DNA of 64,000 nt from Pseudomonas fulva 12-X (lineage in GTDB: Bacteria > Pseudomonadota > Gammaproteobacteria > Pseudomonadales > Pseudomonadaceae): positions 3,921,001 through 3,985,000 of the forward strand of contig NC_015556.1 in NCBI RefSeq assembly GCF_000213805.1. Reading direction: 5' to 3'. Below the pieces are notes generated by a model that saw only the letters and a program-made list of their open reading frames with translations, was not told where the DNA came from and did not search any database. Position numbers and translations under genes: made by a program. How positions within the stretch are numbered: position 1 is the first letter of the stretch; each line of letters starts with the position of its first letter. Positions 39,101 through 49,154 of this stretch are shown piece by piece.

Positions 39101-39987
39101 GCCAGATCCTTGAGCGCCACTGCCTCGCGCTCGCCGTAGCGCCCCTTCATCTGCGGCGCATGCAGGCGGGTAACGGCGCGCTGCAACTGGCGCTGGTCCC
39201 ACACGGCCCAGAGTTCGCCGCCCAGCTGCAGGTTGTCGAGGTGCCAGTCGCGGGTCAGCCGCGGCGGCAGCCAGGCGGCCCAGTCGCTCTGCGGCGCGCT
39301 CAGGTACAGCTCGGCGCGGGCGTCCTGCCAGTGCTCGGGCTGGATGCGCGTTCGCAGCTGCAGGGCCAGGGGTTGACCGTCCGGCAGGTGCAGGCGCGCG
39401 TTCAGGCGCTGACGGCTGCTGCCGTTGTCGATGCTCAGGTTGATGTCGTTGAGTTGCAGCGGCTCCTGCTCGAGGGGCTGGACGCTCACCCGGCTGCCGA
39501 GCAGGGAAAGATGGCCGAGCATCTGCGACTGGCGCAGCGCCTTGGCGATATCCAGTGGCGGCTGGTTCTGCCGTTGCGGCAGACCTTCCACATGCCAGGC
39601 GCCCTGCTCGTCTTCACGCAGGGTCAGGCTCAGACCATCGAGCTGCAGGTCGGCCAGACGCGGCTGCCAGGCCAGCAGGCTGCCGAGCAGATCGGGCACC
39701 ACCTGCACCTGCTTGAGGGCCAGCGCCTGCTCGCCCGCGCCGACGCGCAAATCGCGCACCGTGAGCAGCGGCGCGAAGCCGCTCCAGTGGCCTTCCAGCG
39801 CACCGATGCTGATCGGCATGCCCAAGGCTTCACTGGCGCGGATTTCAGCCTCTTGCCGGTATTCGGCCACCAGGGGCACAAGCTGGCGACCGAGGCTGAC
39901 GTAAAAAGCGGCCAGCACCAGGCCGAGTGCGCAAAGACCCAGCCCCCAGCGCAGCAGCGTGGCGAACGCCTGCCCAAGACGCGCCAT
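36160..39987 (-). CDS. yhdP: AsmA-like envelope protein YhdP
   Basis: A very large protein (1275 residues) with one N-terminal transmembrane helix (about 12-34) and a long periplasmic repeat-beta groove, ending in an AsmA_2-type C-terminal domain (about 1020-1240). YhdP, TamB and YdbH are AsmA-like bridges implicated in phospholipid transport to the outer membrane. It lies between rng and the nitrilase gene, its normal neighbourhood. It complements the Mla system encoded upstream in this window, which moves lipid the other way. Confidence 0.93.
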   Translation of the reverse strand: MARLGQAFATLLRWGLGLCALGLVLAAFYVSLGRQLVPLVAEYRQEAEIRASEALGMPISIGALEGHWSGFAPLLTVRDLRVGAGEQALALKQVQVVPDLLGSLLAWQPRLADLQLDGLSLTLREDEQGAWHVEGLPQRQNQPPLDIAKALRQSQMLGHLSLLGSRVSVQPLEQEPLQLNDINLSIDNGSSRQRLNARLHLPDGQPLALQLRTRIQPEHWQDARAELYLSAPQSDWAAWLPPRLTRDWHLDNLQLGGELWAVWDQRQLQRAVTRLHAPQMKGRYGEREAVALKDLALNAYFERKGDDFDLLLDDFAFSRGETRWGEARISLGHQAARGDQSQLWKLSADRLDVGPLVPLVESLAPLPDNALDLLQTLKPHGGLRNLNASFQPDSEDPKRLQFSANLERIGFSAWHASPAVENGSGSITGDLGGGELKVDSEDFSLHLTTLFPKAWVYQEAKGRLTWTLDDEGFTLRAPYLQVVGEEGKVAGDFLIRMLKDPEREDYMDLRVGMRDGDARFTEKYLPTPVLSPALDEWLKTAIRSGKVNEGYFQYQGSINRNPDPAVRSISLFFDVQDAELAFQPGWPELRDARGQVLIEDSGVRVRVSEGKILDSRVREAFADIPHVDSGQTPHLKLKGKLQSSVGDGLKILQETPLGVADTFAGWKGEGALNGALNLDIPLQKGEPANVIVDFSANKASLAISKPELQLNDVTGDFRYDTSKGLSAPAITARALGHAIRGKAVADGKPGQPRSRIEANGVVALANLTQWLGVKQKLPAEGSLPYRLNLSLEGAQSQLTVDSDLKGLSIALPAPFGKTADEQRATQWRMSFGGAEQRYGLDYANVASFTLASPAGKFDQSRGELRIGDGPAILPTARGVRVRGRVEQVDLAEWQKAIEPYQQASRQQTQQLFSDAQLRIGHFQGFGQKLDDLDVGLRPLNGGWSLNLDSTLAKGRIDLFEAADKPIVADMEYVRLPAAKPKTENEPEPDEPDPLADFDPRKIPALNLRVAHVFQGDDDMGTWSLKARPDGQGVQFSDLDINLKGLHMGGAIGWQGVPGQTRSWYKGRLQGEKLSEVLKAWGYAPSATSESFRLDANGHWPGSPAWFSLKRYSGSLDAALRKGQFVEVQGSASALRVFGLLNFNSIGRRLRLDFSDLLDKGLSYDRVKGNLMATDGVFVTQEPITMTGPSSNLELNGTLNMVNEGIDAKLLVTLPVTNNLPIAALIVGAPAIGGALFIADKLLGDRVARFASVQYDVKGTLHDPELKFDKPFEKPN

Positions 39988-40018
39988 TCAGTTCACTTCC
40001 CGGCCCGGCCGGGCGTTG

Positions 40019-41476
40019 TTACAGCAGCACCACATCGTATTGTTCCTGGGAGTACATGGTTTCGACCTGGAACTTGATGGTTCGTCCAATGAATGCTTCG
40101 AGGTCGGCGACGTTGCCCGACTCTTCGTCGAGCAGGCGGTCGACCACCTTCTGGTTGGCCAGCACGCGATAACCTTCGGGCTGGTAGGCCCGGGCCTCAC
40201 GAAGGATCTCGCGAAAGATTTCGTAGCAGGTGGTTTCCGCGGTTTTCAGCTTGCCGCGGCCCTGGCAGTGGCTGCACGGCTCGCACAGCACCTGTTCGAG
40301 ACTTTCGCGGGTGCGCTTGCGGGTCATCTGCACCAGTCCAAGTTCGGTGATGCCGATGATGTTGGTCTTGGCGTGGTCGCGCTCCAGCTGCTTTTCCAGG
40401 GTGCGCAGCACCTGACGTTGGTGCTCCTCATCTTCCATGTCGATGAAGTCGATGATGATGATGCCGCCCAGGTTGCGCAGGCGCAGCTGACGGGCAATCG
40501 CGGTGGCCGCTTCGAGGTTGGTCTTGAAGATGGTCTCCTCGAGCGTGCGATGACCGACAAAGGCGCCAGTATTCACGTCGATGGTGGTCATCGCCTCGGC
40601 TGGGTCGATAATCAGGTAACCACCGGACTTGAGCGGCACCTTGCGCTCAAGGGCCTTCTGGATTTCGTCCTCAATGCCATGCAGGTCGAAGATCGGCCGC
40701 TCGCCCGGATAGTGCTCCAGGCGGTCGGCGATTTCCGGCATCAGTTCGGCGACGAAGCTGGTGATCTTGCCGAAGGTTTCCCGCGAGTCGACGCGGATCT
40801 TCTCGGAACGCGGACTGACCAGATCGCGCAGGGTGCGCAGGGCCAGGCTCAGATCCTCGTAGATCACCGAGGGCGTCGGTGCACTCTTCATCTGCTCGCC
40901 GATCTGCGTCCACAGGCGGCGTAGGTAGCGGATGTCGACCAGGATTTCGTCGGCCCGCGCGCCATCGGCCGCGGTGCGCAGGATGAAACCACCGGCCTCG
41001 GCGATGCCCTCGGCAGCCACGCAATCGGCGACCACCTGTTTGAGGCGCTCGCGCTCGGTTTCGTCTTCGATCTTCAGGGAAATACCGACATGGCTGGTAC
41101 GCGGCATGTACACCAGGTAACGCGAGGGAATCGACAGCTGGGTGGTCAGTCGCGCGCCCTTGCTGCCAATCGGGTCCTTTGTGACCTGCACGGTGAGACT
41201 CTGACCTTCGTGCACCAGGGCGCTGATGCTCTCAACGGCGCTGCCTTCGCGGCTGGAGATTTCCGAGGCATGGATGAACGCCGCACGCTCCAGGCCGATG
41301 TCGACGAAGGCCGCCTGCATGCCGGGCAGCACGCGCACCACCTTGCCCTTGTAGATGTTGCCGACGATGCCGCGGCGCTGGGTGCGCTCGACGTGCACCT
41401 CCTGCAGGACACCGTTTTCCACCACCGCCACGCGCGACTCCATCGGCGTGATGTTGATCAGGATCTCTTCACTCAT
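40019..41476 (-). CDS. rng: Ribonuclease G
   Basis: RNase G (485 residues) is the short RNase E paralogue that matures 16S rRNA 5' ends. It has an N-terminal S1 domain (GNIYKGKVVRVLPGMQAAFVD), catalytic aspartates in DVNTG and in IIDFIDM, and the zinc-link CxxC in CEPCSHCQGRG. It lacks the long RNase E scaffold tail. ATG 41476 begins the conserved MSEEILINITP; the upstream extension has no support. It lies between maf and yhdP. Confidence 0.95.
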   Translation of the reverse strand: MSEEILINITPMESRVAVVENGVLQEVHVERTQRRGIVGNIYKGKVVRVLPGMQAAFVDIGLERAAFIHASEISSREGSAVESISALVHEGQSLTVQVTKDPIGSKGARLTTQLSIPSRYLVYMPRTSHVGISLKIEDETERERLKQVVADCVAAEGIAEAGGFILRTAADGARADEILVDIRYLRRLWTQIGEQMKSAPTPSVIYEDLSLALRTLRDLVSPRSEKIRVDSRETFGKITSFVAELMPEIADRLEHYPGERPIFDLHGIEDEIQKALERKVPLKSGGYLIIDPAEAMTTIDVNTGAFVGHRTLEETIFKTNLEAATAIARQLRLRNLGGIIIIDFIDMEDEEHQRQVLRTLEKQLERDHAKTNIIGITELGLVQMTRKRTRESLEQVLCEPCSHCQGRGKLKTAETTCYEIFREILREARAYQPEGYRVLANQKVVDRLLDEESGNVADLEAFIGRTIKFQVETMYSQEQYDVVLL

Positions 41477-41559
41477 GCGCCCATCTCTTGGCTGAGATGA
41501 AGCTGAAAGCAGCGGCGGGCTCATCACGCCCGAACCATCGCGGCCTGCAACCTCTTAGG

Positions 41560-42153
41560 TTATGCGCTGGCAGTGGTTTGCCAACACGGAATCGCGAATT
41601 GCGCGAGCAGTTCGGCAGTCTCGCACAACGGCAGGCCAACCACCGCTGAATAACTGCCCTGCATCTGGCTGACGAACACCGCAGCCAGCCCCTGAATACC
41701 ATAACTGCCGGCCTTGTCGCGCGGCTCGCCGGTGGCCCAATAGGCTTCAATCTGTGTCCGGTCGAGAGGTTTGAAGCGTACCGTGCTGGTGACCACGCGC
41801 GCCTCGGCTCGGTTATCGCTGACCAATGCGACGGCTGTCAGCACCTGATGCTCACGGCCGGACAGCGCCGCCAGGGTGGTCAGCGCATCCTCGCGGTCGA
41901 CGGGCTTGCCAAGGATGCGGCCGTCGAGTACCACGGCGGTATCGGAGCCGAGCACCACGGCGTCGCGATCATTCAGCGTGTCGAGTGCGGCCTGAGCCTT
42001 GGCCCGCGCCAGGCGCTCGACGTAGGCGTCAGGCGCCTCGCCGGGCTGCACGGTTTCATCGATGGGCACCACCTGGGTGGTGAAGGGGACGCCGATCTGC
42101 GCGAGTAGCTCGCGACGGCGCGGCGAAGCGGAGGCCAGGTAGAGCGTGGTCAT
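41560..42153 (-). CDS. maf: Maf-family nucleotide pyrophosphatase
   Basis: A 197-residue Maf/YhdE protein that hydrolyses dTTP/UTP-type or modified nucleotides. It shows [11 protein letters not shown] at the start, [17 protein letters not shown] centrally and GSYGIQG followed by the VGLP segment. Maf proteins are linked to septum inhibition and nucleotide house-cleaning. ATG 42153 opens at the family start, downstream of mreD. Confidence 0.92.
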   Translation of the reverse strand: MTTLYLASASPRRRELLAQIGVPFTTQVVPIDETVQPGEAPDAYVERLARAKAQAALDTLNDRDAVVLGSDTAVVLDGRILGKPVDREDALTTLAALSGREHQVLTAVALVSDNRAEARVVTSTVRFKPLDRTQIEAYWATGEPRDKAGSYGIQGLAAVFVSQMQGSYSAVVGLPLCETAELLAQFAIPCWQTTASA

Positions 42154-42187
42154 GCACAGGTCTCGCAATCAGGCGCTACAGCGCGGT

Positions 42188-42676
42188 TCAGTTGACTCGC
42201 ATGCGTCGGTGTACGGCGCGCAGCAGGGTGCACACCCAGGGCCACAACAAGGCGCTGACCAGGGCCGGCAGCACGAAGGCCAGGGTCGGCGGGCGGTTGC
42301 CGGTCAGGGCGTTGAGCCACAGCTGCACCAGTTGGGCGACGCCGAACACCACCAGCAGCACCATGCTCTGCTGCCACATGGGAAACATGCGCAGGCGCTG
42401 GTGCAGGCTCAGCACAAGAAAGGTGATCAGGGTGAGGATCAGCGCGTTCTGCCCCAGCAGCGTGCCGTTGAGCACGTCGGCCAGCAAGCCGATGCAGAAG
42501 GCGCTGGTCATGCCGATGCGGTGCGGCACGGCCAGCACCCAGTAGGTGAGAAACAGCGCCAGCCACAGCGGCCGGCCGATTTCCATGAAGCGCGGCATGG
42601 TCGACACGCTGAGCAGCAGCGCCAGCACCAGGCTGGCCCAGATCACCCACAGGTTGCTCGAACGGGACGCGATCAT
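42188..42676 (-). CDS. mreD: Rod shape-determining protein MreD
   Basis: MreD (162 residues) is a polytopic inner-membrane protein of the elongasome with about five hydrophobic helices. Its ATG overlaps the mreC stop codon (ATGA). It acts with MreC, RodA and PBP2 in cylindrical wall growth. Confidence 0.93.
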   Translation of the reverse strand: MIASRSSNLWVIWASLVLALLLSVSTMPRFMEIGRPLWLALFLTYWVLAVPHRIGMTSAFCIGLLADVLNGTLLGQNALILTLITFLVLSLHQRLRMFPMWQQSMVLLVVFGVAQLVQLWLNALTGNRPPTLAFVLPALVSALLWPWVCTLLRAVHRRMRVN

Positions 42677-43668
42677 TGGCGGGGCTCCTCACCGCTGGCG
42701 GGCACTGCTGGCGGCGGCACCTCGGGTGTTGGCGCCTCGACCGGTGGAGCATCCTCGACCGGCGCTTCGGCATCGGGATGACCCTTGGCCTGGCGGTCGA
42801 CCTCTTCCTGGGCCTCGGCCGATTCGGTGGCGCGTTGCTCGGGCGAGCGCGGGTCGGTGAATACCAGCAGCATGTAACGGGTACGATTGAGATTGGCGGT
42901 CGGCACGGCGCGGACGATGGCGAACGGCTGGCCGGAGTCATGCACCACCTCGGTCACCGTGGCCACCGGGTAGCCGGCCGGGAAACGCTGACCAAGGCCG
43001 GAGCTGACCAGCAGATCGCCCTCCTTGATGTCGGCGGTGTCGGCCACGTGGCGCAGCTCGAGACGCTCCGGGTTGCCAGTGCCGGTGGCGATGGCGCGCA
43101 GGCCGTTGCGGTTGACCTGCACGGGAATGCTGTGGGTGGTGTCAGTGAGCAGCAGCACGCGAGAGGTGTAGGGCATCACCTCGACCACCTGGCCCATCAG
43201 GCCGCGGGCGTCGAGCACCGGCTGACCGAGCACCACGCCGTCCTTCTCGCCCTTGTCGATGAGAATGCGGTGGGTGAAGGGGTTGGGGTCGATACCGATC
43301 AGCTCGGTGGCCAGCACCTCATCGTCGACCAGCGCCGAGGAGTTGAGCAGCTCGCGCAGGCGCACGTTCTGCTCAGTCAGCGCGGCCAGCTTCTGCAGGC
43401 GGCGCTGCATCATCAGCTGTTCGGCCTTGAGCTTCTCGTTCTCGGCGGCCAGCTCGTTGCGCGAGCTGAGCTCCTGGGTGGCACTTTCCCACAGGGTGAC
43501 CGGCAGACGGCCGAGCCAGTACACCGGCTCGACGATCAGGCCGAGCTGGCTACGAACCGAATGCAGGACGGTCAGACGGGCGTCGACGACCATCAGAGCG
43601 GCCGACAGCACGGCGAACACCAGCAGGCGTACACCGAGCGAAGGACCTTTGGCGAATAGCGGCTTTAT
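42673..43668 (-). CDS. mreC: Cell shape-determining protein MreC
   Basis: MreC links the MreB filament to PBP2 in the periplasm. It has an N-terminal membrane helix, a coiled coil (about residues 65-105 from the proposed start; NELAAENEKLKAEQLMMQRR), two beta domains and a Pro/Glu-rich tail. The first ordinary start in frame is GTG 43620, which falls inside the membrane helix and would lose the conserved KPLFAKGPSLGVRLL lead-in. No ATG, GTG or TTG occurs in frame between the mreB stop and that GTG. GAGG at 43680-43677 sits 8 nt before an AUA codon (43668) and 2 nt before an AUC (43674). The start given is the AUA, making 331 residues. Confidence 0.85.
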   Translation of the reverse strand: MKPLFAKGPSLGVRLLVFAVLSAALMVVDARLTVLHSVRSQLGLIVEPVYWLGRLPVTLWESATQELSSRNELAAENEKLKAEQLMMQRRLQKLAALTEQNVRLRELLNSSALVDDEVLATELIGIDPNPFTHRILIDKGEKDGVVLGQPVLDARGLMGQVVEVMPYTSRVLLLTDTTHSIPVQVNRNGLRAIATGTGNPERLELRHVADTADIKEGDLLVSSGLGQRFPAGYPVATVTEVVHDSGQPFAIVRAVPTANLNRTRYMLLVFTDPRSPEQRATESAEAQEEVDRQAKGHPDAEAPVEDAPPVEAPTPEVPPPAVPASGEEPRQ

Positions 43669-43749
43669 GGCGATTACCTCGTAGCCTGCCCGGAAGCTGC
43701 ATGCGGCGCGATGGTAGCTTCCGAGCTGCTGCAGCGTGAGGCGTGCGGC

Positions 43750-45115
<1,366 letters not shown>

Positions 45116-45403
45116 ATGGCGCTTGAACGCTCCGAGGTGGAAAAGATCGCACACCTGGCCCGCCTGGGCCTGAGTGACAGTGAACTGCCACAGACCACCG
45201 CAACCCTCAACAGCATTCTGGGCCTGATCGACAACATGCAGGCGGTCGATACCACCGGCATCGAGCCCCTGGCCCACCCGCTGGAAACCACCCAGCGCCT
45301 GCGTGCCGACGCCGTTACCGAAGCGAACCAGCGCGACGCCTACCAGGCCATCGCCCCGGCCGTGGAAAGCGGCCTGTACCTGGTTCCCAAAGTCATCGAG
45401 TAA
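45116..45403 (+). CDS. gatC: Asp/Glu-tRNA amidotransferase subunit C
   Basis: GatC (95 residues) is the small scaffold of GatCAB, which amidates misacylated Asp-tRNA(Asn) and/or Glu-tRNA(Gln). It has the family start [19 protein letters not shown] and ends with VPKVIE. In Pseudomonas the usual substrate is Asp-tRNA(Asn). AGGGAGA precedes the ATG; gatA follows after 15 nt. Confidence 0.96.
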   Translation: MALERSEVEKIAHLARLGLSDSELPQTTATLNSILGLIDNMQAVDTTGIEPLAHPLETTQRLRADAVTEANQRDAYQAIAPAVESGLYLVPKVIE

Positions 45404-45418
45404 GGAAAGCCTTCCGCC

Positions 45419-46870
45419 ATGCATCAATTGACCCTGGCCGAGATCGCCCGCGCACTCGCCGACAAGCAATTCTCTTCCGCCGAGCTGACCGGGAGCCTGC
45501 TGAGCCGCATCGAGCAGCTCGATCCGCAGCTCAACAGCTTCATCACCGTCACCGCAGAGCAAGCCCTCGAGCAGGCAAAGGCCGCCGACGCCCGCCGCGC
45601 TGCCGGTGAAAACGGCCCGCTGCTTGGCGCGCCGATCGCCCACAAGGACCTGTTCTGCACCCAGGGCGTGCTGACCAGCTGCGGCTCGAAGATCCTCACC
45701 GGCTTCAAGGCACCCTACGACGCCACCGTGGTCGACAAGCTCAAGGCCGCCGGCACCGTGACCCTCGGCAAGCTGAACATGGACGAGTTCGCTATGGGCT
45801 CGGCCAACGAATCCAGCCACTACGGCCCGGTCAAGAACCCCTGGGACACCAGCCGCGTACCCGGCGGTTCTTCGGGTGGCTCGGCTGCAGCCGTAGCGGC
45901 GCGCCTGCTGCCGGCCGCCACCGGCACCGACACCGGCGGCTCGATCCGTCAGCCGGCGGCGCTGACCAACCTCACCGGTATCAAGCCCACCTACGGCCGC
46001 GTGTCGCGCTGGGGCATGATCGCCTACGCCTCCAGCCTCGATCAGGGCGGCCCGCTGGCCCGCACCGCCGAGGATTGCGCCCTGCTGCTCGGCGCCATGG
46101 CCGGTTTCGATGCCAAGGATTCGACCAGCGTCGATCAGCCGGTCGATGATTACCTGGCCGCCCTCGCCCAGCCGCTGGCCGGCCTGCGCATCGGCCTGCC
46201 CAAGGAATACTTCGGTGCCGGCCTCGACGCACGCATCGGCGAGAAGATCATGGCCGTGGTCGAGGAGTTGAAAAAGCTCGGCGCCACCGTCAAGGACATC
46301 AGCCTGCCAAACCTGCAGCACGCCATCCCGGCCTACTACGTGATCGCGCCGGCCGAGGCCAGCTCGAACCTGTCGCGCTTCGACGGCGTGCGTTTCGGCT
46401 ATCGCTGCGAGAACCCGAAAGACCTGCAGGACCTGTACAAGCGCTCCCGTGGCGAAGGCTTCGGCGAGGAAGTGAAGCGCCGCATCATGGTCGGCACCTA
46501 TGCGTTGTCCGCCGGTTACTACGATGCTTACTACATCAAGGCCCAGCAGATCCGCCGGTTGATCAAGAACGACTTCGTCGCCGCCTTCAAAGAGGTCGAC
46601 GTGATTCTCGGCCCGACCACGCCGAACCTGGCCTGGAAGCTCGGCGAGAAGAACGCCGACCCGGTCTCCGCCTACCTGGAAGACATCTACACCATCACCG
46701 CCAACCTGGCCGGCATCCCCGGTCTGTCGATGCCGGCCGGCTTCGTCGATGGCCTGCCGGTGGGCGTGCAGCTGCTCGGCAACTACTTCCAGGAAGGTCG
46801 TCTGCTCAACGTCGCGCACCAGTACCAGCAGGTCAGCGACTGGCACAAACAAGCACCGAGCGGATTCTGA
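45419..46870 (+). CDS. gatA: Asp/Glu-tRNA amidotransferase subunit A
   Basis: GatA (483 residues) is the amidase subunit that releases ammonia from glutamine. The Ser-cisSer-Lys triad is visible: K in [10 protein letters not shown], then the [15 protein letters not shown] and [12 protein letters not shown] segments. Its stop codon is immediately followed by repeat copy C, which separates it from gatB. Confidence 0.97.
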   Translation: MHQLTLAEIARALADKQFSSAELTGSLLSRIEQLDPQLNSFITVTAEQALEQAKAADARRAAGENGPLLGAPIAHKDLFCTQGVLTSCGSKILTGFKAPYDATVVDKLKAAGTVTLGKLNMDEFAMGSANESSHYGPVKNPWDTSRVPGGSSGGSAAAVAARLLPAATGTDTGGSIRQPAALTNLTGIKPTYGRVSRWGMIAYASSLDQGGPLARTAEDCALLLGAMAGFDAKDSTSVDQPVDDYLAALAQPLAGLRIGLPKEYFGAGLDARIGEKIMAVVEELKKLGATVKDISLPNLQHAIPAYYVIAPAEASSNLSRFDGVRFGYRCENPKDLQDLYKRSRGEGFGEEVKRRIMVGTYALSAGYYDAYYIKAQQIRRLIKNDFVAAFKEVDVILGPTTPNLAWKLGEKNADPVSAYLEDIYTITANLAGIPGLSMPAGFVDGLPVGVQLLGNYFQEGRLLNVAHQYQQVSDWHKQAPSGF

Positions 46871-47012
46871 GAGCCTGTTCAAGGTCTAGCCGAGCGAAGT
46901 TCAGGCAAGGCGAAAACAGGCGAAAAAGCGCAGTTTACGCGCTGTAAATGAGCATTTTGAGCCTGTTTTCAACGCAGCCTGAACAAAGCGCAGGCAGAGA
47001 TTGGACAGGCTC
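46871..47012 (+). repeat. Dispersed inverted-end repeat, copy C (142 bp)
   Basis: Left end GAGCCTGTTCAAGGTCT (46871-46887); right end 46998-47012 reads as the inverse GAGCCTGTCCAATCT. The interior carries GCGAAAACAGGCG and GAGCCTGTTTTCAACGC, as in copies A and B. It begins on the base after the gatA stop codon and ends on the base before the GGAGGA ribosome binding site of gatB, so it is transcribed within the gatCAB mRNA and should fold. Confidence 0.8.
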
Positions 47013-47023
47013 GGAGGACATGT

Positions 47024-48472
47024 ATGCAATGGGAAACAGTAATCGGGCTCGAGATTCACGCTCAGCTCAGCACCCAATCGAAGATCTTCTCGGCCAGCGC
47101 CACCACCTTTGGCGCCGAGCCCAACACCCAGGCCAGCCTGGTCGATCTCGGCATGCCCGGCACCCTGCCGGTGCTCAACGCCGAAGCCGTGCGCATGGCC
47201 TGCCAGTTCGGCCTGGCCATCGATGCAGAGATCGCCGAGCGTAACGTCTTCGCGCGCAAGAACTACTTCTACCCGGACCTGCCGAAAGGCTACCAGACTA
47301 GCCAGATGGATCACCCCATCGTCGGCAAGGGCTTCCTCGACATCACCCTAGAAGACGGCACCGTCAAGCGCATCGGCATCACCCGAGCACACCTTGAAGA
47401 AGACGCCGGCAAGAGCCTGCACGAAGACTTCCAGGGCATGAGCGGCATCGACCTGAACCGCGCCGGCACGCCGCTGCTGGAAATCGTCTCCGAGCCGGAC
47501 ATCCGTTCGGCCAAGGAAGCGGTGGCTTATGTGAAGGCCATCCACGCACTCGTCCGCTACCTCGGTATCTGCGACGGCAACATGGCCGAAGGTTCGCTGC
47601 GTTGCGACTGTAACGTCTCGGTACGCCCCAAGGGCCAGGCCGAGTTCGGCACCCGCGCCGAGATCAAGAACGTCAACTCGTTCCGCTTCATCGAAAAAGC
47701 CATCAACCATGAAGTGCAGCGCCAGATCGAGCTGATCGAGGACGGCGGCAAGGTGGTTCAGGAAACCCGCCTGTACGATCCCAACAAGGATCAGACGCGC
47801 TCCATGCGCAGCAAGGAAGAAGCCAACGACTACCGTTACTTCCCCTGCCCGGACCTGCTGCCGGTGGTGATCGAGCGCAGCTTCCTCGACGAACTGCGCA
47901 GCCAGTTGCCAGAGCTGCCGCCGCAGAAGCGCGAGCGTTTCGAGCGCCAGTTCGGCCTGTCCACCTATGACGCCAGCGTGCTCAGCGCCAGCCGCGAAAT
48001 GGCCGACTACTTCGAAGCCGTGGAAAAGACCTGCGGCGACGCCAAGCTGTCGGCCAACTGGGTGATGGGCGAGCTGTCCAGCCTGCTCAACAAGGAAGGC
48101 CTGGAGATCGAGCAGTCGCCGGTGTCCGCCGAGCAACTGGGCGGCATGATCCTGCGCATCAAGGACAACACCATCAGCGGCAAGATCGCCAAGATGGTCT
48201 TCGAGGCCCTGGCTGCCGGTGAAGGCGCCAGCGCCGATGAAGTGATCGAGAAGAAAGGCCTCAAGCAGGTCACCGATTCCGGCGCCATCGAGGCGATGCT
48301 CGACGAAGTGCTGGCCGCCAACGCCGAGCAGGTCGAACAGTACCGCGCCAGCGACGAAGCCAAGCGTGGCAAGATGTTCGGCTTCTTCGTCGGCCAGGCC
48401 ATGAAAGCCTCCAAGGGCAAGGCCAACCCGGGGCAAGTGAACGAACTGCTGAAGAAAAAGCTCGAAGGTTGA
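47024..48472 (+). CDS. gatB: Asp/Glu-tRNA amidotransferase subunit B
   Basis: GatB (482 residues) binds the misacylated tRNA and activates its acyl group with ATP. It begins [15 protein letters not shown], has the [14 protein letters not shown] and [14 protein letters not shown] motifs and ends in the YqeY-like helical tail with the GKANPGQVN motif. GGAGG sits 6 nt before the ATG. A strong terminator follows. Confidence 0.97.
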   Translation: MQWETVIGLEIHAQLSTQSKIFSASATTFGAEPNTQASLVDLGMPGTLPVLNAEAVRMACQFGLAIDAEIAERNVFARKNYFYPDLPKGYQTSQMDHPIVGKGFLDITLEDGTVKRIGITRAHLEEDAGKSLHEDFQGMSGIDLNRAGTPLLEIVSEPDIRSAKEAVAYVKAIHALVRYLGICDGNMAEGSLRCDCNVSVRPKGQAEFGTRAEIKNVNSFRFIEKAINHEVQRQIELIEDGGKVVQETRLYDPNKDQTRSMRSKEEANDYRYFPCPDLLPVVIERSFLDELRSQLPELPPQKRERFERQFGLSTYDASVLSASREMADYFEAVEKTCGDAKLSANWVMGELSSLLNKEGLEIEQSPVSAEQLGGMILRIKDNTISGKIAKMVFEALAAGEGASADEVIEKKGLKQVTDSGAIEAMLDEVLAANAEQVEQYRASDEAKRGKMFGFFVGQAMKASKGKANPGQVNELLKKKLEG

Positions 48473-48479
48473 GCGATTT

Positions 48480-48510
48480 GAAAACGCCGGGATTGCCCGG
48501 CGTTTTCATA
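48480..48510 (+). terminator. Rho-independent terminator of gatCAB
   Basis: Perfect 12-bp stem GAAAACGCCGGG / CCCGGCGTTTTC with an ATTG loop; the T-rich part lies within the 3' arm. Confidence 0.85.
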
Positions 48511-48538
48511 TCTGATGGATGGCAAAGGGAGAAGAGCA

Positions 48539-48949
48539 ATGCGAGGACTGTCGATTGTGCTGGTGCTGTTCAGCCTGCTGCTTGCCGGCTGCAGCACGCC
48601 CCGTGGCGGTCTGCCCTATGGCAGCGGTGCGCCCTATGACAGCAGCGTGGCCGGCGATTACCGCGCCGAGGGCAAGGCTTCGTATTACGGCCGCGCGCAC
48701 CACGGCAACAAGACCGCCAGCGGCGAGCGCTTCGACCAGAACGCGCTGACCGCCGCCCACCGCACCCTGCCCTTCGGCACCATGGTCCGGGTCACCAACC
48801 TCGACAATGGCCAGAGCGTGGTGGTGCGCATCAACGACCGCGGCCCCTTCGCCCGCGGGCGCATCATCGACGTGTCGCGCAAGGCGGCCGAGTCCCTGGG
48901 CATGCTGAAGACGGGCGTGGCGCCGGTGCGGGTGGAAAGCCTGAAGTAA
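48539..48949 (+). CDS. RlpA-like double-psi beta-barrel lipoprotein
   Basis: A 136-residue lipoprotein with lipobox LAGC (C18) and a double-psi beta-barrel domain (about 45-135): [22 protein letters not shown], then [25 protein letters not shown]. RlpA-family proteins in Pseudomonas are lytic transglycosylases acting on denuded glycan at the septum. This one lacks the C-terminal SPOR domain of RlpA proper, so it is a shorter paralogue. ATG 48539 is chosen for GGGAGAAG upstream and a clean signal sequence. Confidence 0.88.
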   Translation: MRGLSIVLVLFSLLLAGCSTPRGGLPYGSGAPYDSSVAGDYRAEGKASYYGRAHHGNKTASGERFDQNALTAAHRTLPFGTMVRVTNLDNGQSVVVRINDRGPFARGRIIDVSRKAAESLGMLKTGVAPVRVESLK

Positions 48950-49025
48950 GACGGGATCTGTTCACGATCTTTCAGGCGGCATAAAGAGACTGCTAGAAGG
49001 CAGAAGCAGCTACTCAGCGATTCAT

Positions 49026-49077
49026 TGTGGGAACGGGCCATGCCCGTGATTTTTCGCGGGCATGGCCCGCTCCCACA
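49026..49077. repeat. REP palindrome between convergent genes
   Basis: TGTGGGAACGGGCCATGCCC (from 49026) pairs with GGGCATGGCCCGCTCCCACA (to 49077), around a short TGATTTTTCGC centre. It is the classic Pseudomonas REP type and may act as a two-way terminator between the RlpA-like and LysR genes. Confidence 0.75.
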
Positions 49078-49154
49078 GGTAATGTACCAACGCCCACTTC
49101 CACCTTTTTGCAGGAAAAGAGCTGAACTCGAACCAAAAAATCCCAAGCAGACGC

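Noticed and set aside
37480..40077. An 865-codon open frame opposite yhdP
   Set aside because: It is the antisense shadow of yhdP. High-GC codon bias keeps the opposite frame open; the translation is low-complexity and has no family features.
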